DNA from: Morganella morganii H1r
GTDB lineage: Bacteria > Pseudomonadota > Gammaproteobacteria > Enterobacterales > Enterobacteriaceae
Assembly: GCF_000633515.1 (NCBI RefSeq)
Contig: NZ_AYMP01000016.1
Location: 186,001 to 250,000, forward strand
DNA: 64,000 nt
Direction of reading: 5' to 3'
How positions within the stretch are numbered: position 1 is the stretch's first letter; every line of letters begins with the position of its first letter. The notes beneath the pieces were generated by a model. That model was not told the DNA's origin. It saw only the letters and a program-made list of their open reading frames with translations, and made no database searches. Positions 34,539-42,738 of the stretch are shown one piece after another. A program made the position numbers and the translations under genes.

Positions 34539-35786
34539 TTACTTCAGTTCGTAGCCGTTCAGATACTGCTGCTGTCTGGTGGTCAGATTATCAAGTGAAA
34601 CGCCCATATCCTGTAATTTCAGTGCCGCGACTTCACGGTCGATTTCATCACTGACATCATAGACTTTCGCTTCCAGATCATGGCTGAGCAGATACTCGGC
34701 GCTGAGTGCCTGGAGGGCAAAACTCATGTCCATAATTTCTGCCGGATGCCCGTCCGCACAGGCAATATTAACCAGTGCACCACGGCCTAACAGATAGAGT
34801 GTGCGGCCATTTTTCAGGGTATAACCTTCGATATTCTCACGGGCGATTGTGACGCTGTCACTTAACTGCTGAAGGTCGGTCAGATTGATTTCATCCTCAA
34901 AATGCCCGGTATTACTGATGATGGCCCCCTCTTTCATCAGACTGAAATGTCCGGATGTCAGCACGTCACAGCAGCCGGTGGCGGTGATAAAGATATCACC
35001 CAGCGGTGCTGCGGCGGACATGGTCATGACTGCAAAGCCATCCATTTTCGCTTCCAGGGCCTTTATCGGATCCACTTCCGTGACAATCACTTCCGCACCC
35101 AGCCCTTTCGCCCGCATAGCGCAGCCTTTGCCGCACCAGCCGTAACCGGCAACAACCACGGTTTTCCCTGCGATAACCAGGTTGGTGGTGCGCATAATGC
35201 CGTCAAAGGTGGATTGTCCGGTGCCGTAGCGGTTATCAAACAGGTGTTTGGACTGAGCGCCGTTGATCGACAGTACCGGGAAATTCAGTGCGCCGTTTTT
35301 TTCACGGGCAACTGCACGCAAAACACCGGTGGTGGTCTCTTCACAGGCACCGATCGTGTGTTTGGCATATTCCGGATACAGACTGTGCAGTTCATGCACC
35401 AGGTCACCGCCATCATCGATAACAATGTGCGGTTCACAGGCCAGAGTCTGTTTAACAAAGTTGCGGTAGGCTTCCGTATCTGCGCCGCGGATGGCAAATG
35501 TATGAATGCCGCTGACCACCAGTGCCGCCACAATATCGTCTTTGGTGGACATCGGGTTGCTGCCGGTGACGGACACTTCAGCCCCGCCTGCTGCCAGAAC
35601 CCGTGCCAGATAGGCAGTTTTGGCTTCAAGGTGAATAGAAAGCGCAATGCGTTTTCCGGCAAACGGCTGTTCTTGTGTGAAACGCTGTTCCAGTGCACGC
35701 AGCAGCGGCATGTGGGCGCGAACCCAGGCAATTTTTTGCTCACCTTGTGGTGCAGATGAGAGATCTTTATAAATACTGGTAACCAT
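34539..35786 (-). CDS. ahcY: S-adenosylhomocysteine hydrolase
   Basis: A 415-residue NAD-dependent adenosylhomocysteinase of the short form lacking the extra insertion of many bacterial enzymes. Substrate-side motifs IALSIHLEAKTAYLARVL (about 45-62), DDGGDLVHELH (about 129) and FDNRYGTGQSTFDGIMRTT (about 190) and the NAD fold VVVAGYGWCGKGCAMRAKGLGAEV (about 217) are present, as is the C-terminal VAALKLQDMGVSLDNLT tail. It splits S-adenosylhomocysteine into adenosine and homocysteine. Most Enterobacterales use the Pfs/LuxS route instead, so this gene is noteworthy. A structured leader precedes it. Confidence 0.92.
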   Translation of the reverse strand: MVTSIYKDLSSAPQGEQKIAWVRAHMPLLRALEQRFTQEQPFAGKRIALSIHLEAKTAYLARVLAAGGAEVSVTGSNPMSTKDDIVAALVVSGIHTFAIRGADTEAYRNFVKQTLACEPHIVIDDGGDLVHELHSLYPEYAKHTIGACEETTTGVLRAVAREKNGALNFPVLSINGAQSKHLFDNRYGTGQSTFDGIMRTTNLVIAGKTVVVAGYGWCGKGCAMRAKGLGAEVIVTEVDPIKALEAKMDGFAVMTMSAAAPLGDIFITATGCCDVLTSGHFSLMKEGAIISNTGHFEDEINLTDLQQLSDSVTIARENIEGYTLKNGRTLYLLGRGALVNIACADGHPAEIMDMSFALQALSAEYLLSHDLEAKVYDVSDEIDREVAALKLQDMGVSLDNLTTRQQQYLNGYELK

Positions 35787-35791
35787 GGCAA

Positions 35792-35870
35792 CTCCTGCAT
35801 ACGTCTTTTATCACGGGATGAGCCACAGTAACCGGAGGTTGCGGGGGTCTCCAGGGCATTTGCCCTGAAT
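35792..35870 (-). promoter_or_regulatory. Unidentified structured leader of the sahH-like gene
   Basis: On the minus strand a hairpin CAGGGCA/TGCCCTG (35852-35858, 35861-35867) is followed by GGAG/CTCC arms (35834-35837, 35849-35852) around a C-rich loop, then AAAAGACG and the ribosome site GCAGGAG. It could be a riboswitch-like element. It does not match the SAH, SAM-I or cobalamin consensus as I remember them. Confidence 0.35.
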
Positions 35871-35904
35871 CAGATAAAAAAAGACAGCCGGATGAAAGCT
35901 TTGT

Positions 35905-36366
35905 TCAGTGGCGCGCCTGCACCATGGCAATCAGGCCGCAGACATCCTGCGGAACATTGTCCGTTTTCAGGATCTCCTCCGGCGTCATCCACTGAAAGTC
36001 AGGATGTGGTACGGTCGTTTTATCCAGCGGATGGCACCAGTACACCATATCAATATGCCAGTGATCACCGGTTTTCTTGTCCGGGATAAACTCTTTCAGG
36101 ATCGCCATCGGCAATGGCAGTACACCAGCCTCCGGCAGTGGTGTGATAAATTGTTGCGCCTGCGTATCCCAGCTGATAATCCGGCATTCCAGCCCGGTTT
36201 CTTCGTGAATTTCACGCAGTACGGCATCCTGCGGTTCTTCATTTTCTTCAATATGCCCGCCGGGCGGCAGCCAGATGCCGAGCTTCGGATGGCGATGGAG
36301 CAGAAAACGGCCATGGCTGTCACTGATCAGGCCGGAGGCGGTAAAATGTTTGATAACAGATGTCAT
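35905..36366 (-). CDS. NUDIX hydrolase
   Basis: A 153-residue protein with the complete Nudix box GGHIEENEEPQDAVLREIHEETGLE at residues about 36-60, where the REIHEE glutamates bind the metal. It hydrolyses a nucleoside diphosphate linked to another moiety; the substrate is not known. The stop of the AEC transporter gene lies 18 bases upstream on the same strand, so the two may be co-transcribed. Confidence 0.88.
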   Translation of the reverse strand: MTSVIKHFTASGLISDSHGRFLLHRHPKLGIWLPPGGHIEENEEPQDAVLREIHEETGLECRIISWDTQAQQFITPLPEAGVLPLPMAILKEFIPDKKTGDHWHIDMVYWCHPLDKTTVPHPDFQWMTPEEILKTDNVPQDVCGLIAMVQARH

Positions 36367-36384
36367 TATTTTTTCTCAGGTTAT

Positions 36385-37290
36385 TCAGGTGATCATCGTC
36401 AGAACCACCGGCAGTGTCAGTACCGCCACCATGGTCTGAAACGTGATAATCCCGGCCATCAGCTGGCTGTCACCGCCAAGCTGACGCGATAAAATATAGG
36501 CGGTCGGCGCGGTCGGAATAGCAAAAAAGATCACAAACAGCTGATATTCCAGTTGGGTTAACCCCATCACAGTCGCTACCGCAATCGCCAGTAATGGCAT
36601 AACACACAGGCGGACAAGGCTATTAAGGCTGATTTTCAGTGCGGAATAGCGGATGGTCGCCACCTGCAATGCAGCCCCGACACACAGCAGCCCCAGCGGC
36701 AGACTGGCTCCGGCCAGCAGCCCGGCAAACTGACCGGTGTGATACGGCAGCCCGGTACCGGTGACATTCAGAAACATCCCGATAATACAGGAGATAATCA
36801 GCGGGTTTGTCAGAATGGGCAGTAACAGGCGGCGCAGCGATAACTGCTGAAATTCAGATAACGCAACCACGGAAATGATATTACACAGCGGAACCAGCAC
36901 CGCGAGGATCACTGCCGCCACCGCCACACCGGACAGGCCGTAAAAATCATTGACGATGGATAACCCGAGATAGGTATTAAAGCGGATCGCGCCCTGCAGC
37001 AGCACGCCGAATTCTGCCGTTGGTATTCCGCGCAGGCGCTTTACCACCGCAAATGCCGCAGTGGCCAGCCCGAGCATAATCACCAGCGCGATTGCCAGTT
37101 TCGGCAGTTGCGGATTATCCAGCGGAGCAACGGCGAGGCTGTTGATAAGCAGCGCCGGAAATAAGATATAGTAGTTCAGCTTTTCCGCACCATTCCAGAA
37201 CCCGGCATCGAAAACCGGCCGCCGTTTCAGAATGCAGCCGAGCAGAATCAGTGCAAACAGCGGCCATAATGTCATCAGAATTGCGAACAT
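36385..37290 (-). CDS. AEC-family transporter
   Basis: A 301-residue inner-membrane protein with about ten hydrophobic segments and the auxin-efflux-carrier family fold. Landmarks are the N-terminal LWPLFALILLGCILKRR, the broken-helix NPLIISCIIGMFLN near residue 162, and AIPTAPTAYILSRQLGGD near 260. The bacterial members are thought to move organic acids such as malate or malonate; the substrate here is not known. Confidence 0.85.
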   Translation of the reverse strand: MFAILMTLWPLFALILLGCILKRRPVFDAGFWNGAEKLNYYILFPALLINSLAVAPLDNPQLPKLAIALVIMLGLATAAFAVVKRLRGIPTAEFGVLLQGAIRFNTYLGLSIVNDFYGLSGVAVAAVILAVLVPLCNIISVVALSEFQQLSLRRLLLPILTNPLIISCIIGMFLNVTGTGLPYHTGQFAGLLAGASLPLGLLCVGAALQVATIRYSALKISLNSLVRLCVMPLLAIAVATVMGLTQLEYQLFVIFFAIPTAPTAYILSRQLGGDSQLMAGIITFQTMVAVLTLPVVLTMIT

Positions 37291-37461
37291 CAGCGGAAAT
37301 CCGGCAAGAAAAGGGATTCCTGCATCATAACAGGAACAACGGGTTACGCGAGCAGCAGAGCCGGTTTTGTATCGCTGATCGCGTTTTTACATTTTATCTG
37401 CCGCAGCGCATAAAACACACTACGCTTTGCCGGGGTTATATGTTAGTCCGCAGCGATATCA

Positions 37462-38490
37462 TTATCCGTTAAGCTGTGAAAAACCGGGTGACAGTGTCAC
37501 GCTTGCAGGCGGAGAACTATCACCACCAATGCGCCTCAGCAGGCGGGTTGCGGCACTGCGGCCCACATCACGCGACGGCTGGGTGATAAAGGCCACCGGG
37601 ATGTCATACAGTGCTTCACTGCCGATATCATCAAACCCCACGAGGGCGATTTCCTGGGTGAAATAACTTTCGTTATCCCCCTGTCTGACCGTGTTACCGG
37701 TACTCAGGGCGGCAAAATACGCACCCAGCGCCGTACCGGTGTTGTGGCAGACAATCGCACTGACTTTGGGATACTGATACATAAATTCAGATACCCGGCG
37801 GATGATATTCTGTTGTTTGTTATCCGTTTCCACTATCCATTCGGTGCGGAACGGTAACCCGTATTGCACCAGTGTCGAGCAGTAACCGCCGACCCGCTCG
37901 GCGCGGGTGAGAGAATCACTTTCCCCGCCGAAATAGGCTATCTGGCGATGACCGTTTTTGATCAGGTATTCCGTTGCCATTCTGGCGGCAGAGGCATTGT
38001 CCGGGCGGACAACATCAATACCGGAGAACTCACTGGCCCGGGCCGCGCACACCATCGGGATCTGATAATGATTTACCCGCTCAACCACGTCATTGGTGAG
38101 AAATTTTCCGCCGCCGACAATCACACCGTCCACGCCGTAGCGGATCAGGCTGTCCAGTGAGCGGGCAAACCCGGCGGCGGAATTACCGCACTGGGTCAGA
38201 AAGACCTGTTTGCCCTGTGTTTCCGCATATTCACTGACACCGGCGGCGACTTCCGCATAAAACGGTTCGGTAATATCTTTGACAATCAGGCCAATCACAT
38301 TGGAGATATTATCCCGCAATGTGGCAGCCTGCTGATTACGGACATACCCCAGTTCTTCAATTGCCGCGTTGACTTTATCCGCGGTTTTCCGCGAGATCCG
38401 CCCTTTTCCGCTGATTACCAGTGACACCGTGGTCACGGATACCCCTGCCTGCTGCGCCACATCAACTATCGTGACTTTTCTGAGATTCAT
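37462..38490 (-). CDS. malI: LacI-family repressor MalI
   Basis: A 342-residue repressor, the exact length of E. coli MalI. The N-terminal LacI helix-turn-helix reads KVTIVDVAQQAGVSVTTVS, followed by the hinge GKGRISRKTADKVNAAIEELGYVRNQQA. A periplasmic-binding-protein-like effector domain follows. The frame opens earlier, at a GTG at 38526, but the ATG at 38490 fits the family. Two GATAAAACGTTTTATC-type operators lie in the divergent region to malX. It represses itself and malXY. Confidence 0.92.
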   Translation of the reverse strand: MNLRKVTIVDVAQQAGVSVTTVSLVISGKGRISRKTADKVNAAIEELGYVRNQQAATLRDNISNVIGLIVKDITEPFYAEVAAGVSEYAETQGKQVFLTQCGNSAAGFARSLDSLIRYGVDGVIVGGGKFLTNDVVERVNHYQIPMVCAARASEFSGIDVVRPDNASAARMATEYLIKNGHRQIAYFGGESDSLTRAERVGGYCSTLVQYGLPFRTEWIVETDNKQQNIIRRVSEFMYQYPKVSAIVCHNTGTALGAYFAALSTGNTVRQGDNESYFTQEIALVGFDDIGSEALYDIPVAFITQPSRDVGRSAATRLLRRIGGDSSPPASVTLSPGFSQLNG

Positions 38491-38545
38491 AACGCCGGAT
38501 ACTTCCTTATGCTCAGGATACTGCACGGGATTTTACACAAAATCC

Positions 38546-38561
38546 GATAAAACGTTTTATC
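38546..38561. promoter_or_regulatory. MalI operator, malI side
   Basis: GATAAAACGTTTTATC, a perfect 16-base palindrome identical to the MalI operator known from E. coli, 56 bases upstream of malI. Confidence 0.92.
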
Positions 38562-38624
38562 TATTTCCGAAATATGGTTGCCAGGTCATGTTTATTTTTT
38601 GTGATCGGGCAACTATTATAATTT

Positions 38625-38640
38625 GGTAAAACGTTTTATC
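38625..38640. promoter_or_regulatory. MalI operator, malX side
   Basis: GGTAAAACGTTTTATC differs by one base from the first operator and lies 46 bases upstream of the malX start. The two sites have centres 79 bases apart. Confidence 0.9.
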
Positions 38641-38685
38641 TTATTTTACCTTCACAACACCACACTGACATTTACAGGATACCGT

Positions 38686-40302
38686 ATGAGTAGCCAACCA
38701 AAACAAAAAGTCACGCTCTGGGAGTTTTTCCAGGGACTGGGCAAAACCTTTATGCTGCCTGTCGCGCTGCTCTCGTTCTGCGGGATCATTCTCGGCATCG
38801 GCAGTTCCCTCAGCAGCCGCGATGTACTGACACTGCTGCCGTTTCTGGATCACACCGCCTTTCAGTTACTGTTCACCTGGATGAGCAAAATCGGCTCATT
38901 TGCGTTCAGTTTCCTGCCGGTGATGTTTGCTATCGCCATTCCGCTGGGGCTGGCGCGTGAAAACAAAGGCGTTGCTGCATTTGCCGGATTTGTCGGCTTT
39001 GCGGTGTTTAACCTTGCCACTAACTTCTACCTCACTGCCGCTGATATTTTACCAACCACCGATCCGGCCATTCTGAAAGCCCATAACATCCGTGATGTGC
39101 TGGGAATTCAGTCTATCGACAGCGGGATCCTCGGTGCGGTTATCGTCGGTATTATTGTGTATATGCTGCATGAGCGCTTCAATACCATCCGTCTGCCGGA
39201 TGCCCTGGCGTTCTTCGGCGGTACCCGTTTCGTGCCGATTATCACTACTCTGGTACTTGGCCTGTGCGGCCTGCTGGTTCCGCTGATCTGGCCGTGGTTT
39301 GCGATGGGTATCAACGGATTAGGTAAGCTGATTCAGAGCGCCGGTGCTTTCGGACCGATGATTTTCGGCTCCGGTGAACGGCTGTTACTGCCGTTTGGTC
39401 TGCACCACATCCTGGTGGCGCTGATCCGTTTTACTGAAGCGGGCGGCACCATGGAAGTGTGCGGTAATACCGTTAACGGCGCACTGACCATTTTCCAGGC
39501 ACAACTTTCCTGCCCGGAAACACAGGGTTTTTCAGCCAGCGCCACTCAGTTCCTGTCTCAGGGTAAAATGCCGGCGTTTCTCGGCGGCCTGCCGGGAGCG
39601 GCATTAGCGATGTATCACTGTGCTCACCCTGAAAATCGTCATAAAATTAAGGGATTACTGATTTCCGGTGTGGTCGCCTGTGTTATCGGCGGCACAACGG
39701 AACCGCTGGAATTCCTGTTCCTGTTTGTCGCGCCGTTCCTGTATCTGATCCACGCGATTTTGACCGGTCTGGGCTTTACCGTGATGGCGATAACCGGTGT
39801 CACCATCGGTAACACCGATGGTAACCTGATTGACTTTGTGGTATTCGGCATCCTCCACGGCATCCAGACCAAGTGGTATATGGTACCGGTGGTGGCCTTT
39901 ATCTGGTTTGCTTCTTATTACGCGATTTTCCGTTTCGCCATTACCCGCTTCAATATTAAAACGCCGGGCCGCGATACAGACACCAAAGAAAGCGCACCGG
40001 CAACCGGCAGTTCAGCAGGGAAATCCGGCTATGATGTTCCGGCCATTCTGGCGGCGCTGGGCGGTAAAGAAAACATTATTTCACTGGATAACTGTATCAC
40101 CCGCCTGCGGATGTCCGTGCAGGACATGAGCAAAGTGGATGACGCCCAGCTCAAAGCATTGCGGGCGATCGGGGTTGTCCATCTTAATGAACATAACTTA
40201 CAGGTGGTTATCGGCCCGCAGGTTCAGTCTGTCAAAGATGAACTGGAAAAGCTGATGAAATCTGTGCCTGATTCCGCTCAGCCGGAACCGCAAAATGCCT
40301 GA
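38686..40302 (+). CDS. malX: PTS enzyme IIBC, MalX
   Basis: A 538-residue PTS permease with an N-terminal IIC domain (about 1-430, ten or so membrane segments) and a C-terminal IIB domain. The IIB phosphorylation cysteine is in SLDNCITRLRMSV near residue 466. E. coli MalX takes up glucose and maltose in vitro, with a real substrate still debated. The ATG at 38686 is taken (AGGAT upstream), giving a length near the E. coli 530; an earlier ATG at 38623 would include the operator. It is followed by a terminator and malY. Confidence 0.92.
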   Translation: MSSQPKQKVTLWEFFQGLGKTFMLPVALLSFCGIILGIGSSLSSRDVLTLLPFLDHTAFQLLFTWMSKIGSFAFSFLPVMFAIAIPLGLARENKGVAAFAGFVGFAVFNLATNFYLTAADILPTTDPAILKAHNIRDVLGIQSIDSGILGAVIVGIIVYMLHERFNTIRLPDALAFFGGTRFVPIITTLVLGLCGLLVPLIWPWFAMGINGLGKLIQSAGAFGPMIFGSGERLLLPFGLHHILVALIRFTEAGGTMEVCGNTVNGALTIFQAQLSCPETQGFSASATQFLSQGKMPAFLGGLPGAALAMYHCAHPENRHKIKGLLISGVVACVIGGTTEPLEFLFLFVAPFLYLIHAILTGLGFTVMAITGVTIGNTDGNLIDFVVFGILHGIQTKWYMVPVVAFIWFASYYAIFRFAITRFNIKTPGRDTDTKESAPATGSSAGKSGYDVPAILAALGGKENIISLDNCITRLRMSVQDMSKVDDAQLKALRAIGVVHLNEHNLQVVIGPQVQSVKDELEKLMKSVPDSAQPEPQNA

Positions 40303-40310
40303 TAACCAAC

Positions 40311-40337
40311 ACCGCACTGCCTGACAGTGCGGTTTTT
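40311..40337 (+). terminator. Terminator between malX and malY
   Basis: ACCGCACTG (40311-40319)/CAGTGCGGT (40325-40333) forms a 9-bp stem with a 5-base loop, followed by TTTTTC. It lies 8 bases after malX and 20 before malY, so malY expression probably depends on readthrough. Confidence 0.8.
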
Positions 40338-40352
40338 CTTTCCGGAGATACT

Positions 40353-41525
40353 ATGTCCTCTCTCTTTTCTGTCCCGGTTGACCGCCACGGCACTTACTGC
40401 ACGCAATGGGATTTTGTGCAGGATCGCTTTGGTCAGGCGGATTTACTGCCTTTTACTATCTCAGATATGGATTTCGTCACAGCGCCGGTGATCCTGAACG
40501 CTATTTCAGAGCGTACCGCACACGGCGTATTCGGCTACAGCCGCTGGCAGCATAATGATTTTCTCAGCGCGGTTGCGCACTGGTTTTCATCCCGTTTTCA
40601 GGCGCAGATTGATACTCAGGCACTGGTGTACGGGCCGTCGGTGATCTACATGGTCAGTCAGATGATCCGCCTGTGGTCACAGCCCGGTGATGGTGTGGTG
40701 GTGCATACCCCGGCGTATGATGCATTTTATAAAACGATCACCGGCAATCAGCGCACCATCATTCCCTGCCCGCTGCAAAAAACAACAGACGGCTGGTGGT
40801 GCGATATGGATGCGCTGGGATCGCTGCTTGCAAAACCGGAAACCCGGATTCTGCTGCTGTGCAGCCCGCATAACCCGACCGGGAAAGTCTGGACCCGCGA
40901 AGAACTGACCACCATGGCAGAATTGTGTGAGCGGCATAATGTGCGGGTGATCAGTGATGAAATTCATATGGATCTGTGCCGTGCGCCGCATCAGCACACG
41001 CCGTGGTCTGAAACCGGGCGCGGGGAATGGGCGTTATTCACTTCCGCATCGAAATCTTTCAATATTCCGGCGCTGACCGGCGCTTACGGGCTGATTTCAG
41101 ATACTGCCTCCCGCGAAGCTTATTTTCATCAGCTGAAAGCCTGTGACGGGCTCTCTTCCCCCGCCGTGCTGGCGGTTATCGCCCATATCGCGGCCTACCG
41201 GGAAGGTGCGCCGTGGCTGGATGAACTGCGTGATTACCTCTTTGCTAATCTGGACTATATAAAGCAGCGGCTGGATGCGGAATTTCCGCAACTGAACTGG
41301 CAGGTACCGGAATCCACCTATCTGGCATGGATAGATCTGAATCCGCTGAATATTGATGATAAAGTTCTGCAACATGATCTTATCACACGGGGAAAAGTGG
41401 CGATCATGCCGGGATATACCTACGGAGAGGAAGGGCGCGGATTTTTGCGTCTCAATGCCGGATGCCCGCGTGATAAACTCGCCGCAGGCATGGATAAATT
41501 AATTCACGCGCTGAAATCACGCTGA
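40353..41525 (+). CDS. malY: MalY: PLP cystathionine beta-lyase and maltose regulon repressor
   Basis: A 390-residue fold-type I PLP enzyme identical in length to E. coli MalY. The AHGVFGYSRW segment, the NPTGKVW motif near residue 170, DEIHMDL near 200 and the Schiff-base Lys in SASKSFNIPALTGAYG near 233 are present. It cleaves C-S bonds and, in E. coli, binds and inhibits the regulator MalT. GGAG is found seven bases before the ATG. The operon with malX is conserved. Confidence 0.93.
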   Translation: MSSLFSVPVDRHGTYCTQWDFVQDRFGQADLLPFTISDMDFVTAPVILNAISERTAHGVFGYSRWQHNDFLSAVAHWFSSRFQAQIDTQALVYGPSVIYMVSQMIRLWSQPGDGVVVHTPAYDAFYKTITGNQRTIIPCPLQKTTDGWWCDMDALGSLLAKPETRILLLCSPHNPTGKVWTREELTTMAELCERHNVRVISDEIHMDLCRAPHQHTPWSETGRGEWALFTSASKSFNIPALTGAYGLISDTASREAYFHQLKACDGLSSPAVLAVIAHIAAYREGAPWLDELRDYLFANLDYIKQRLDAEFPQLNWQVPESTYLAWIDLNPLNIDDKVLQHDLITRGKVAIMPGYTYGEEGRGFLRLNAGCPRDKLAAGMDKLIHALKSR

Positions 41526-41538
41526 TGTTTTGCACGAC

Positions 41539-41558
41539 CCGGGCGCATTATGCGCCCC
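41539..41558. terminator. Convergent terminator after malY
   Basis: GGGCGCA (41541-41547)/TGCGCCC (41551-41557) with a TTA loop, between malY and the leftward 54-residue gene. Confidence 0.6.
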
Positions 41559-41560
41559 GG

Positions 41561-41725
41561 TTATTCGTGTTTGCCGACCTTATTGCGCAAGGCGCGGCGT
41601 AAATAGGAAAACGGTAAGCTGGGGCACGACTTATCTGCGGGTCTGCCGGTGTTCACCGCTTCCTGTTTTTCATCCTGAACCGGTTTTTCCGGCGGGATCT
41701 TTCCGGAGGTGGTGTTTTCCGCCAT
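41561..41725 (-). CDS. 54-residue protein coupled to the PadR regulator
   Basis: A small ORF starting one base after the stop of the PadR gene (TAACATG) with a purine-rich AAGAAGGGG upstream. The N-terminal 30 residues are polar and proline/charge-rich (SGKIPPEKPVQDEKQE), then a Cys at about residue 34 (KSCPSLPFSYLRRALRN) and a basic end. It is too short for any recognised domain. The tight coupling suggests a real gene made together with the regulator. Confidence 0.6.
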   Translation of the reverse strand: MAENTTSGKIPPEKPVQDEKQEAVNTGRPADKSCPSLPFSYLRRALRNKVGKHE

Positions 41726-41726
41726 G

Positions 41727-42497
41727 TTATTCCCCTTCTTTACTCAGAGCGTCGTTAACCGCTTCTATTTTCCGTACTGCGTCATTAAGAATATCAGCGA
41801 TCTGTCCGAGCTTGGTTTCATCCAGTTCACTGGTGACCAGTTTATGGCGCAGCAGTGCCCGTAAATTCCCCAGCGCCTGTTCGATTTCATCGGATAACAG
41901 TGAACCGCGGCGGAAAGATTTGGTTTCCTGCAGGCGTTGTGCAATCTGTTCCAGAACATCGGTGTTCTCTTCCAGATGCATTTTACCTTCCGGTGTCAGG
42001 CTGTAACTTTTACGGCCGTTACCGGTGTTTTCCGCAACAATCAGCTGCTGATCTTCAAGCAGGGTCAGTGTCGGGTAAATCACGCCCGGACTCGGTGTAT
42101 AGAGCCCGGAAGTCAGCTGGCCAATAGATTTGATTAACTCATAACCGTGACTCGGTTTCTGGTTAAGATTCGCCAGCATCATAATACGCAGGTCACCATG
42201 ATCAAGCAGGCGGCGCAAGCCTTTCCCGCGACCGCGATGACGACCGTGTTCGCGCCCTTCGTGACAACCGTGGCCTTCGTGGTGTTCATGATGATCGCCA
42301 TGGTAACCATGTTCGTGCTGTCCGTGATGATCACCATGACAGCAATGGCTGTGGTGTTCGTCGTGGCCGTGATGTTCACCATGGCAACGGTGCCCGTCTT
42401 GTCCGTGGCGTTCCCCGTGACGGCCGCCATGGCCCCCGCGGCGCTGACGCCCTTCCTGTGAATCACAGGCGCGGTGGCGTAAAGCATGAAGAAACAT
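41727..42497 (-). CDS. nfeR: His-rich PadR-family metal regulator (YqjI/NfeR type)
   Basis: A 256-residue regulator. Residues about 20-90 are packed with His, Gly and Glu (repeats such as HGDHHGQHEHGYHGDHHEHHEGHGC), longer than the His-rich head of E. coli YqjI. It is followed by a PadR winged helix at about 96-175 (LRIMMLANLNQKPSHGYELIK, TPSPGVIYPTLTLLEDQ) and a helical C-terminus. E. coli YqjI/NfeR is a nickel- and iron-responsive repressor of the neighbouring ferric reductase gene; no such gene is here. AAGGAAT is upstream of the ATG. Two Fur-like boxes and two AGATATATCT palindromes precede it. Confidence 0.87.
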   Translation of the reverse strand: MFLHALRHRACDSQEGRQRRGGHGGRHGERHGQDGHRCHGEHHGHDEHHSHCCHGDHHGQHEHGYHGDHHEHHEGHGCHEGREHGRHRGRGKGLRRLLDHGDLRIMMLANLNQKPSHGYELIKSIGQLTSGLYTPSPGVIYPTLTLLEDQQLIVAENTGNGRKSYSLTPEGKMHLEENTDVLEQIAQRLQETKSFRRGSLLSDEIEQALGNLRALLRHKLVTSELDETKLGQIADILNDAVRKIEAVNDALSKEGE

Positions 42498-42517
42498 AAT
42501 AAATTCCTTTTGTGACA

Positions 42518-42536
42518 GATAATGATAATCAGCAAA
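42518..42536. promoter_or_regulatory. Fur box 1 upstream of the PadR gene
   Basis: GATAATGATAATCAGCAAA matches 15 of 19 positions of the Fur consensus, with the first 14 identical. It is 20 bases upstream of the start codon. Confidence 0.75.
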
Positions 42537-42544
42537 ATCAGATT

Positions 42545-42618
42545 TTAGATATATCTGTTTTGCCTTCAGGAACGACTATAGTCTACCGGAATAAAAAGAT
42601 CAAATTAGATATATCTAA
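42545..42618. promoter_or_regulatory. Paired PadR-type operators AGATATATCT
   Basis: AGATATATCT palindromes at 42547-42556 and, within the longer TTAGATATATCTAA, at 42605-42618; centres are 60 bases apart. They resemble operators of YqjI-type regulators and suggest autoregulation. Confidence 0.7.
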
Positions 42619-42641
42619 AATAGCACATTTTGTCTTTTAAC

Positions 42642-42660
42642 GGGAATGATTATCACTATC
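42642..42660. promoter_or_regulatory. Fur box 2 upstream of the PadR gene
   Basis: GGGAATGATTATCACTATC, 15 of 19 matches to the Fur consensus, 145 bases upstream of the PadR start and 79 bases after the quinone reductase stop. Confidence 0.65.
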
Positions 42661-42738
42661 GCAGTATAACAGGAAGTGACCTGCACTATCAGCAAATGGT
42701 GCGAAACACACTGACAGTGCAGGTATAAAGGACGAAAA

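Noticed and set aside
34902-35759. A 285-codon rightward frame over the SAH hydrolase gene
   Set aside because: It is the antisense shadow of a clearly coding gene, with His/Cys-rich low-quality translation and no ribosome site.
42147-42461. A Met/Val/Thr-rich rightward frame of 104 codons
   Set aside because: It is the complement of the His-rich repeats of the PadR regulator, which force such residues.
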